A stretch of 64,000 nt of DNA, from positions 434,001 to 498,000 of the forward strand of contig CAVQIT010000006.1 of the NCBI GenBank assembly GCA_963712655.1. The letters run 5' to 3'. Made by a program: the position numbers and the translations under genes. Of the stretch, positions 37,083 to 45,302 are shown piece after piece; the stretch's first letter is position 1; each line of letters starts with the position of its first letter. The stretch is from Pollutimonas sp963712655 (GTDB lineage Bacteria; Pseudomonadota; Gammaproteobacteria; Burkholderiales; Burkholderiaceae_B). Under the pieces are notes generated by a model. That model was not told the origin of the DNA and ran no database searches. It was given only the letters and a program-made list of their open reading frames with translations.

Positions 37083-37349
37083 CTCGCAAGCCCGCATGGT
37101 TAAAGGACTTGGGTGTGGTCGACATAGGTCTTTACCGTCGCTTTTACCGTCATAGCTACAGATCTTTTGCGGGGCGGGAGATGAAGCGATTCGCGGAGCC
37201 AGGCACTTTCGGGCTTATCGTCGATCACGATGCATTTTAGCGCTCTTGGATCCGCAAAAGAAGAGCGACCAAGTGTTCTGGTCTACGGCGCGATCCTACA
37301 TACAAGTATGTCGACCCGCGAACCATTGCCCCATGGCCGTCACGTAACC
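37083..37349. other. Island B far-end region with TTTACCGTC repeats
   Basis: No gene. It contains TTTACCGTCGCTTTTACCGT (around 37131-37150), copies of a TACCGTC motif that also occurs at the far end of island A (31140) and near both integrase ends (34323, 36908, 54531, 54601). These are candidate arm-type binding sites for the integrases. Confidence 0.5.
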
Positions 37350-38975
37350 CTAACCCTTCCGTCGCTGAATCTTGCCGCGTGCCGAAGCGGGAGCGGGAGC
37401 GGGCTGAGGACGCGGGGGTGCCAGCATCGGGCTCGTACGGCTGGTGCCGAGTTGAAATTTCTGTGCCGCGTCGACCAGTTCCAGCGTTCCGGACCGTCCA
37501 AACGAAATCTCAAGCCGACGCCTTTTCAGATCAAACGTGAAAGTGACGCCATCTCGCTGATATGTGGCACGCTTCGAGCGGTCGTCATCATGAACGTCAC
37601 CGCCTTGGTTCTCATGGATGTCCTCAAGCTTTTCGACCAAATCGTCGAAGGTGTCGTCCATACGCTCGAACTCGACAACCAGACAGTCGAACGTTGTGCC
37701 AAAAATTTCGTCGATTGCAGCACGATGTTCGTCCCAACCCTGGCGCAACTCCAGCCGGCGACGAATGACGTATTCGGAAGCATCGTCGGGATTCTGTCCT
37801 GTCTCAACCGAGTAACGGAACGCAGCAGTGTCCAAGTCACCGCCGCCGCCGTCTTCAGCCTTTCGCACATCTTTGCGCCGCGCATTGAGTGCCTTTCGCG
37901 AAGTTTCATAGAGTTCCTGCAACTCGTCCGCCACCTGCTCAATGAGGAGACGCTGACACCAAGCTTCCGCCGATTCGCTCGCCTCGGTTGGCACGGTGTG
38001 GTACCCGCGCTTAAAGCCTGCGAGAGTGCGAATTTCACCAGTTTCGGTCCCCTCAAGGAACTCGCTATTGTTCCGCAGAGTGATTCCGGCCAATGCCTCG
38101 TCTGCGGGCACCGCGGGAGCGCGCGGGACGTAGCGGATCTGGAAGCTATTGGTTCCCGACAGAATAGCCTGCGGCGTTTGGCTTCCCCGTATCGGCATCT
38201 CGCGAGTGATGTATCGTGGGATTTCCTGACGAAGATGATCCCGCAAGCCGAAGTCGGTCAACCAATGATCCCGTGTCAACGCGTCGGGCGCCCGACCTTC
38301 AATAGCTTCGAGCAGGAAATAAGTCCACACTCCGTGTTGTAGCGTCGTTGACGGATAGGATTTCTCGCCTGGCGAGCACGAGAGGAAGACGCCAAGGTAC
38401 CAGCCGCTGTCGAGAAATTCCCTGACCTCGGCCGCATCGAGATTGGAAATGATATCTCGCGACTTGACCACGCCACTGAACTTCTCGGCGCATGCGTCGA
38501 CGAAAACGAGTGCTTGACGGCACGCACTTTCCGTTAGCGGCTCCAAGAGATCGTCGCCCATTGGTAGCGACGTATTCTCAATGTTGGTGCGGTTCGTATC
38601 GTAAGTGCTCAGGCGGTTCCCACCTGCGCCGTGAAATCCGTGGCCGGCGTAGTAGAAAATGAAGAGCTCGTCCTCTGCGAGATTCTGGATTGTGTACTTC
38701 AACTCATCGCGTAGAGCCGCAAGGCTCGCCTGTGCATCTTTGAGCACATGCACCGAAAGAGCATCGTCAGGTAGATCGGCATATATTTTCCGGATGGCAT
38801 TGGCAAACGCGTCGCCATCAGCATGCGCAAAATCGACAAGGGGCAACGCATCGCCACTTGAAGGCTTTCGATAGTTCTCAAGCGCCACGACAAAGGCGGT
38901 CACACAAGAAAAACTGCGCTTCGATGGAGCGGTTGCCTCTAACAATTCCGCACCAACACCTACTCGCTTAGCCAT
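37350..38975 (-). CDS. Caspase-like (peptidase C14) protein
   Basis: 541 aa. The caspase fold occupies residues about 20-280, with catalytic His112 in IFYYAGHGFHGAGG and Cys162 in LVFVDACAEKFSG; the segments FVVALENYR and FLSCSPGEKSYPS ... HGVWTYFLLEAIEG complete it. The remaining ~260 residues (ESAEAWCQRLLIEQVADELQ, an acidic helical stretch, and a Pro-rich tail) match nothing I recognise and may be the sensor or partner-binding part. ATG 38975 has AGGA upstream. It is the last gene of the island B cluster. Prokaryotic caspases usually cause cell death on activation. Confidence 0.88.
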   Translation of the reverse strand: MAKRVGVGAELLEATAPSKRSFSCVTAFVVALENYRKPSSGDALPLVDFAHADGDAFANAIRKIYADLPDDALSVHVLKDAQASLAALRDELKYTIQNLAEDELFIFYYAGHGFHGAGGNRLSTYDTNRTNIENTSLPMGDDLLEPLTESACRQALVFVDACAEKFSGVVKSRDIISNLDAAEVREFLDSGWYLGVFLSCSPGEKSYPSTTLQHGVWTYFLLEAIEGRAPDALTRDHWLTDFGLRDHLRQEIPRYITREMPIRGSQTPQAILSGTNSFQIRYVPRAPAVPADEALAGITLRNNSEFLEGTETGEIRTLAGFKRGYHTVPTEASESAEAWCQRLLIEQVADELQELYETSRKALNARRKDVRKAEDGGGGDLDTAAFRYSVETGQNPDDASEYVIRRRLELRQGWDEHRAAIDEIFGTTFDCLVVEFERMDDTFDDLVEKLEDIHENQGGDVHDDDRSKRATYQRDGVTFTFDLKRRRLEISFGRSGTLELVDAAQKFQLGTSRTSPMLAPPRPQPAPAPASARGKIQRRKG

Positions 38976-39178
38976 CGTTATCCTCGTCAATAAATTCACT
39001 CACAAACGGTCACACTTCGGTGCGTGGGTAATCCATCGCCACATGGCGTCCGAGATGTTGGCGAACTTCCTTGCATCGCCCCACGTACCGCCAACAGGTC
39101 TCGTAGGGATCAAGCGCTAAGTGATTTAATGTTTTTAATCATCCACGGCCGGAGCATTACACTTATCATTGATTCTAA

Positions 39179-40084
39179 CTATTCGATAGAAAAATAATCG
39201 TGGGGATTATTTTTCCCATAGCTAGGACGCGGCCTCCGCCCCAGGTATACAAACTCCATCAACGAGTTGAATTCTTTAACATCCTCAGACTCTCCCTCTA
39301 CGAAACCGACCTTCCTATAAAGCTCAATAGCACTTTCGAAATCGTAATAAAGCGGGCCGTGTTGGCCGATGGTTTTAGCCACGGCCCTCACTCTTTTCGT
39401 GCATAGCTCGTACATACTCGGAGCATTTTCTACAATTTTTTTCGCTATGGCTTGGCCAAATTCCTCGGCTACATCACGCGCGCCCTTCTCGGATATCGAG
39501 GGCAACGCATTCAGCTGCTCTTCGCGCTCATCAAGCCATGCTAGAGCGATCTCCTCATCAAATGCTTTCAATGTCGCCAACGACAACTTGTCGATTACTA
39601 CCAAATTGGCAGAATCTTGACTGTAAAGTACATTCAATGACAAATAACGCACCGTTGGAGGCAAAATTGAAAACACGGAAATAATGCGCTCATTTTCACC
39701 GAAAACATGATGCCGGAAATAATCAATAAATAAATACGCATATAAATCAAACAGGGCCAGCACCATATCATGCACATCCTGCTCGGATGCACTGCCTAGT
39801 TCTTCAGTATGCGTGAATTTACTGCCGACCTCATTAATTATTTCGACAGATGAAATTAAAAAAATATCATTATTGCTCTTTGCCGCAAGTAATTTTTTGG
39901 TCGTTGGCGAACCTAAATTAAGACGTTGGCCACCCGGCACATCCAATAGTTTGCGAACAACGATCTCCGCATATTGCCTTATAGTGGATGCTTTTCCTCT
40001 AAGCGACCGGTCAGCGAGATAGAAGGCATCATTAAGGAGATCCTGCAACATCGCCTCATAGGCTTGGTTATTGAAATTCGGCAT
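39179..40084 (-). CDS. Unknown protein, A+T-rich, helical
   Basis: 301 aa, no family recognised with confidence. The N-terminal segment ALLQDLLNDAFYLADRSLRG-like (MLQDLLNDAFYLADRSLRGK) and AEIVVRKLLDVP resemble DUF4145/HEPN-type helical domains of defence proteins. The rest is helical with no obvious catalytic motif or membrane segment. It is clearly lower in G+C than its neighbours, so it probably joined the cluster separately. It sits between the STAND and caspase genes. Confidence 0.6.
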   Translation of the reverse strand: MPNFNNQAYEAMLQDLLNDAFYLADRSLRGKASTIRQYAEIVVRKLLDVPGGQRLNLGSPTTKKLLAAKSNNDIFLISSVEIINEVGSKFTHTEELGSASEQDVHDMVLALFDLYAYLFIDYFRHHVFGENERIISVFSILPPTVRYLSLNVLYSQDSANLVVIDKLSLATLKAFDEEIALAWLDEREEQLNALPSISEKGARDVAEEFGQAIAKKIVENAPSMYELCTKRVRAVAKTIGQHGPLYYDFESAIELYRKVGFVEGESEDVKEFNSLMEFVYLGRRPRPSYGKNNPHDYFSIE

Positions 40085-40220
40085 CTATGCCCTTTGAAGT
40101 AGTCGGAAATTCGGGCTATACAGCAGTTCTTTATCCCATGCGACCCTGTGATCCTAATCACCGGTCTCGCTCGGCAGCAGTTGGTCGATCCGATCGCCCA
40201 TTCGATCCGGGAGAATAGCT

Positions 40221-43067
40221 CTATCCATGGCATTTCTTGTATTTCTGACCGGAGCCACAAGGGCAAGGATCATTGCGGCCGACCTTCTCCTGATGATTGC
40301 GGCGCTGTTCGAAGACCGGAAAATTTGGTCCAGACGGCGACGCACGCTGCTGCTGCGGCCCGTTGCCGGCACGCAGGTCGGCTATGAGCGCCCGCTGAGC
40401 ATCTATCTCCTGCCGCTGCTCAGCACTGAACCCACCGGCATAAGCCTCCAATCGTTGAATTTCCTGCTCGGCAGCCAAAAAGTCACGGCAGAAGCCCAGA
40501 ATGACAGCGTACTGGCTGCGTATCGCGACGATACGGTCAAGCATCCGGTAGTGCTCTGCAAACGGAAGAACATGCTGTTCGAGAGTCTGACGCGCTCCAA
40601 TAAAATCGTGTCTTGCCACGTAATCGTCGGCGACATCCTGGCCAACCCGCACAGCGGAGTCGACTGCCCCCAGGAGGGTGTAGAACTTCATCGCGAAGAG
40701 TCGCGATAGTCCCGGGTCTACTCCCCGATCCTTCAGCAGAATCGCGCGGAGTTCCATCGCATCGGCGAGATGCTTGACATCGTCAAGGCTGCTGTCAGTC
40801 CGAGTCAACAAGGGACGTAGCTGTTCTAGCGATTTGCCGAAAATCCAAGCCTCATTGATTCCAAGCTCCCCGAGGTAGCCCGGAATCACCTCGTCCACTA
40901 GGCGTTTTGCTTCTGCCCCCTCCCCGAGTCGCCACAAAGCGGTGGCTGCGTTGTACTTGAATATGCGCTGATGTTGCCGCGAGTCGGGCAGGCTTTCGCC
41001 TAATTCAGCAATGCTTGCCCGGACGCCCGGGAGATCACGATGCTGCGCTTTTAACAGCATCCGCTTCATTCCAAGTGCCAGTTGGGTGGAGCGCGGCAAT
41101 TCATGCGCGTCGAGCAGTTCCTCCATCCTTGCCAGGCGCTCTGGCAAAGATGCGAGATCGCCGGACTTGAGCTTCGCGAATACTAGTCCGTCCAGCGCCC
41201 AGAAACGTTGCTCAGGATCGACTTCGATAGATGCGGCCGCCGTTTCCAGACTTGCAAGGAAGACATCCCCTATTCCCATCTCATGAAACATCTCATCGCC
41301 CGCGAACTCGATGATGGTTTCGATTTCCTTGAGCGCGACTAGAGTTCTCACGTAGAGCGAGAAGCGCGAGGCATTTCTTTCTTCCGTGAGCGAGGCGGAC
41401 AACACTTCCCTCAGGGCGCGTCTCGCGCAAAGCGATTGCTTCGGTGCCATGAGTTCCAGATGCCGCCTTCCAAGCAGACTCACGGCGTCATGGATCTTCA
41501 ACTGCTGGCCACCAAAAATCTCGACGATCCCCAGGGGGCGAAGCATGCGGATCACTGATGCGACTGCTGCTTCGCCTAGCTCCAGGGATGCTGAGAGCAA
41601 CGTATTGACCTCCTTCAGCTTCAAGACCACGTCGGCCAGACTCAACACCGCCACGACATCCCGAGCGCCACTTGGAAGTCCGTCAAAGGTGCGCAAGAGG
41701 ATGACCTCCTGCGACGTTTCGCCAATATGCGTCTGACTATCCAGCGCATTGCAAAGTTGGGCCGCGTCGCCAGCGTAGTCCTGCACCGCAATTCTGGCCG
41801 CGCTCTGCACGAACAGCGGCATACCCGCCGTCTGCTGATTGAGCCGTCCCATCGTTTCAGCACTGCCTCTCGCACCGATTGCGACAACCTCACTGGCTAG
41901 CGTGTCCATGTCCCAACCGCGAAGCGTTTCTCGGGCGATACCTAAGAGTGCTTCCAATTCCCGTGTCGAACCTGCCGGCTGACACAACAGCAGGAAGCGC
42001 AAGTTGCCCGTTGCTCCGAGCGCCGCATGAATGTGGTCTGCAGGTACTTGGTGTGCGTTGTCGATCACGATGATGGGGGAGCGCCCCCGCGCAGCGAGGT
42101 ACACGTCCAGGCTGCGTAGTGAGTCAATGCCTGACGCGCCTGGCAGCAAGACCTGTCGCAGGACATCAGGAGCTGCCTCCACAAGGCTGGCCGCCAGTTC
42201 TCGGACCAGAGAACTGGCCAACGCTGTTCCTGGCGTGTCACCGGCGTTGAAGTAGACGCAACTCTCCGTAGAATGCGTCGCCGCCTGCGATGCCCACGAT
42301 GTCTTGCCCGCGCCTGAGAATCCGCAGATGATCCGCAAGCGCGCGCCGTTGTCAATGTCAGGCTCCTCAATCTGGGGCCGATAGGAGAGCAGCGGCGCGG
42401 GAAAGTCTTGGAGTTGCACGAGCAATTGCTCGAACAATTCGGGCAGCGTCTCGACCGCGAAGGCATGTCCGCCTCGCTGCATCTGACCTGTCGCTGCGGA
42501 CATCACTAGCCCCGCCAGTTTCCAGACGAGTGAGTCGGGAACCAGCATTGCATGGGGTACCGATGCTGCTTGCGCCGTACACCATTGAACGGCATCGCCA
42601 AGGTTCCGCCATGCCGAAGGTAGTGCATCAAGATGCGCAGGAACAGGTTGGCCTGGGCAGAGGAACCGAATATCGTCTTCGAGCGATCCACTGGCGACCA
42701 ATGCAGCCAAGGCGGGTCCGGGCGACTGGTTCGCAACGATTACGAAATGCGCAACGCCTTCGCGACGCCCTGCGACATGCTCCGCGCGAAGACGCGAAAA
42801 CCGTTCAAGAGCGGAATCGATGTCGCTAGGAATGATGGGTTGTGATCGGCTCTTCACCTGCACGTAGATTCGGCCTGACGGCAGAACAACCTCGACGTCC
42901 TCATCACGTTCAACGACCACTGAAGTCACACCGGCAGCGGCAGCCCGGAACAAACAGCCCACCGCGTATAGATGCTGGTACAGAAAGCCGCGGTGTATGG
43001 CGGCTATGCGTACCTCCTGTGCGGGGTCCAGGGTGGGTAGGGGAAGATCCATCACTATGCTATTCAT
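40221..43067 (-). CDS. Nuclease-STAND ATPase with C-terminal SEC-C motif
   Basis: 948 aa. Residues about 25-110 (RGFLYQHLYAVGCLFRAAAA, E53, D57, YVQVKSR with Q70/K72) fit a PD-(D/E)XK nuclease of the Cap4/DUF4297 kind. A P-loop follows: Walker A GFSGAGKTS (249-257), Walker B SPIIVIDNAHQVP (about 335). Then a winged-helix region and about 500 residues of TPR-like helices, as in STAND/Avs sensors. The last 19 residues, VGRNDPCPCGSGQKYKKCHG, are a complete SEC-C zinc motif, unusual at the end of a STAND protein. The start is ATG 43067 or 43052. Predicted role: binding of a phage product triggers DNA cleavage. Confidence 0.8.
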   Translation of the reverse strand: MNSIVMDLPLPTLDPAQEVRIAAIHRGFLYQHLYAVGCLFRAAAAGVTSVVVERDEDVEVVLPSGRIYVQVKSRSQPIIPSDIDSALERFSRLRAEHVAGRREGVAHFVIVANQSPGPALAALVASGSLEDDIRFLCPGQPVPAHLDALPSAWRNLGDAVQWCTAQAASVPHAMLVPDSLVWKLAGLVMSAATGQMQRGGHAFAVETLPELFEQLLVQLQDFPAPLLSYRPQIEEPDIDNGARLRIICGFSGAGKTSWASQAATHSTESCVYFNAGDTPGTALASSLVRELAASLVEAAPDVLRQVLLPGASGIDSLRSLDVYLAARGRSPIIVIDNAHQVPADHIHAALGATGNLRFLLLCQPAGSTRELEALLGIARETLRGWDMDTLASEVVAIGARGSAETMGRLNQQTAGMPLFVQSAARIAVQDYAGDAAQLCNALDSQTHIGETSQEVILLRTFDGLPSGARDVVAVLSLADVVLKLKEVNTLLSASLELGEAAVASVIRMLRPLGIVEIFGGQQLKIHDAVSLLGRRHLELMAPKQSLCARRALREVLSASLTEERNASRFSLYVRTLVALKEIETIIEFAGDEMFHEMGIGDVFLASLETAAASIEVDPEQRFWALDGLVFAKLKSGDLASLPERLARMEELLDAHELPRSTQLALGMKRMLLKAQHRDLPGVRASIAELGESLPDSRQHQRIFKYNAATALWRLGEGAEAKRLVDEVIPGYLGELGINEAWIFGKSLEQLRPLLTRTDSSLDDVKHLADAMELRAILLKDRGVDPGLSRLFAMKFYTLLGAVDSAVRVGQDVADDYVARHDFIGARQTLEQHVLPFAEHYRMLDRIVAIRSQYAVILGFCRDFLAAEQEIQRLEAYAGGFSAEQRQEIDAQRALIADLRAGNGPQQQRASPSGPNFPVFEQRRNHQEKVGRNDPCPCGSGQKYKKCHG

Positions 43068-43181
43068 TCCAGATTTTTCGGTTGTATGTCGATGGCTAGC
43101 ACCGCGGGTATTTCTTTCTGGCGTATCGCCCGAAACACAGCGTTTACGTTCAAATACCATTCAAGCATTGAGTCTCTATAT

Positions 43182-45302
43182 TCAATTTTTTTCCAGACCC
43201 GTAGAGGTATCTCCGATGTCCGGAAGGTCGCTAGCCACAGATGCCGTTTTTATTGCCAAGTCGGACGCCTTCTCTCGCTTCGGCTGCTTTTGAGTTGGTT
43301 TTACAGTAGTACCTGTAAGCTTCGTATTTTTACTGATTCCGCTTGGCAAGTACCGTCGGCCCGGCACTTTGACGATAACAACGTGTCTCGGCTCGGTTTC
43401 ACCTAATCGCTGTATGGAGCGACACTGCACCAAAGATCGGATGTGTGGCGTACCTTCGAGCTTCGAAGCGGTTAGATCAAGAACAAGCAGGAAACCCAAT
43501 CGAATACTGACGTTCTGATAGTCGGTAGTTTGTCCCGCGTAATGACTTATCAGTGAATCAAACGATGCATCATTCATTTCACGCTTGATTTCGATCACCA
43601 TGCGCTCTCCTGTGGCCTTCAGCGCCACGTCGGCGCGGCCCCCTCCAAGGTTCGTTGGCTCCATTTCACCTGATGCGGATTGAGTGCTTATCCAACGAAA
43701 ATAATCGTCTTGAAGTGCGCTCTCTGGTGGCAAGGTGCCGTCAGATGTCTCGAACAGATACGTAACCGACGGATCATCCTTCTTCGTGATTTCCAGACGA
43801 TTCTTGAGAAATCTGGTCGTCCACAGTAAAACTGTGGCGAACAGTTTGGCACCTCGGACACTGTCTCGGTAGTCTGGATGGTGCTCTACCGAGGCCAAGC
43901 AATGGTCAAAGATATCGATCTCCGCCGTGCTGAGCCCTTCAAGACTGAATGCATATGCGTTTGAGATCACTTCGATGACGCGCCGTTCGGTTTCTTTGCT
44001 GCAACGGGCTTGCGACAGTACGGCAGCGACCGGCGCCCAAACGGTGGCTGCCTCAGTGGGGTTTCGCTGGGCCTCTGCATCTGCAGTCATCAACCGGTCA
44101 ATTCCGCTTAGAATCGCATCAGCTTCGGGAACCTGATCGTGCTCGCGATTTTGTTTCAGCCAGCTTTTCAAAAGATACGCTTGCCCCTCGCGCTGCGCGA
44201 TCGAAGACTCGATCCTGGGTCGCAGCAAAGTCTCCAAATATCCATCTCGACTGCGTTTCAGGATCGTTCGTCCCGCGCTGTAAGCAGCCAGCACCTGGCA
44301 CTCGATCACGACCCTGGGCTCCCACCAGCTAACCTGTTGCAGGCTGTTGGCAAGAGATGCGAGTGTTCCAGCAAGATCGTTCCAGCATGCAGCTTGTACA
44401 TGCCGTGCGCCCAACCATGCAGGCGAATTTATGTCGGCATGCCATGCAAGTAGCTCGAAGGCAGATTTCTGAATCGCTGCGCTACGCACTCTCAACTCAA
44501 CGTCTGTCTTGTGCGCATCGAAATTCATCAACAATATTAGACATTCTCCATACAGCGCTGCCTCCGGCGTTGCCTCTTTCAGTGACTCCGCCTTCTTGAA
44601 CCACTGTAACGAATCCAGAAATATGGTGTTCGCCACATCTCTCTTCGGTTCATCGAGAGCAGAAGCCAGACCTGCCATCCCCAACTCAAAGCATGCTTCA
44701 TATGCCGCGTCTTCACATTCGGAGAAGAGGCGCAGCCTATCGACGAGTTCCGCTTCGCGCCAATGAGAATGGGCGATCCCCATGATCTTCGCGGCATGGC
44801 GAAGGAAATGGGATTCATCGGAGACCTGAATGCCCAACAAGGCATCCAGTAGGCGCAGCTGCATTCCGCGATCGAATGCAGCCAAGCGGAAAGCTCCTTC
44901 AAGCGCTATGGCGCGCGCATAGCCCGTAAAAGCACCAGAAACATCCGTTGCCTTCTGCAAGAAAGCCGAGAACACGTTGTTGGCGGTACCACCTGGCAAT
45001 TGACATGCATCCAGCGCGTCGACCATCTCGATCAATACAACATCGTTCGTGGCCTCCCGTACCAAGAGATCAATCAGATCTTTCCATGGATGCACATTCT
45101 TGACCGATGCGTCGTTCGCGTCTCGAAGAACCGCCAACAAAATCTCACCGGCCAAGAGCGATGTTCCTAGCGATGGAGCAGCCTGAGCAACTACCTCGAA
45201 TCCACCGAGGTCATCGATGCTCGGCACTTTTCCTTGGCTCAACAACGCATGCAGCGTGACTTCCACAGGATGCAGTTGAATCCCCGGAGCGGTCGTTACC
45301 AC
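43182..45302 (-). CDS. Helical protein with C-terminal PD-(D/E)XK nuclease
   Basis: 706 aa. Residues 1 to about 500 are almost entirely helical repeats without a family I can name. Residues about 545-610 read LGGGRADVALKATGERMVIE, IEIKREMND and HYAGQTTDYQ: D in GRAD, the E-x-K of IEIKRE and the following Gln are a PD-(D/E)XK active site. A basic, low-complexity tail (TGTTVKPTQKQPKREKAS) follows. The GTG start overlaps the upstream ATPase stop by 7 bp and has GGAGG before it, so it is tightly coupled to that ATPase. Confidence 0.75.
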   Translation of the reverse strand: MVTTAPGIQLHPVEVTLHALLSQGKVPSIDDLGGFEVVAQAAPSLGTSLLAGEILLAVLRDANDASVKNVHPWKDLIDLLVREATNDVVLIEMVDALDACQLPGGTANNVFSAFLQKATDVSGAFTGYARAIALEGAFRLAAFDRGMQLRLLDALLGIQVSDESHFLRHAAKIMGIAHSHWREAELVDRLRLFSECEDAAYEACFELGMAGLASALDEPKRDVANTIFLDSLQWFKKAESLKEATPEAALYGECLILLMNFDAHKTDVELRVRSAAIQKSAFELLAWHADINSPAWLGARHVQAACWNDLAGTLASLANSLQQVSWWEPRVVIECQVLAAYSAGRTILKRSRDGYLETLLRPRIESSIAQREGQAYLLKSWLKQNREHDQVPEADAILSGIDRLMTADAEAQRNPTEAATVWAPVAAVLSQARCSKETERRVIEVISNAYAFSLEGLSTAEIDIFDHCLASVEHHPDYRDSVRGAKLFATVLLWTTRFLKNRLEITKKDDPSVTYLFETSDGTLPPESALQDDYFRWISTQSASGEMEPTNLGGGRADVALKATGERMVIEIKREMNDASFDSLISHYAGQTTDYQNVSIRLGFLLVLDLTASKLEGTPHIRSLVQCRSIQRLGETEPRHVVIVKVPGRRYLPSGISKNTKLTGTTVKPTQKQPKREKASDLAIKTASVASDLPDIGDTSTGLEKN

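Noticed and set aside
37230..38342. 370-aa plus-strand open frame
   Set aside because: Antisense to the second caspase, whose catalytic motifs are clear on the minus strand.
38976..39178. Small minus-strand frame before the second caspase (ends DYPRTEV)
   Set aside because: About 37 codons without a start codon or ribosome-binding site; could be the tail of a lost gene but cannot be supported.
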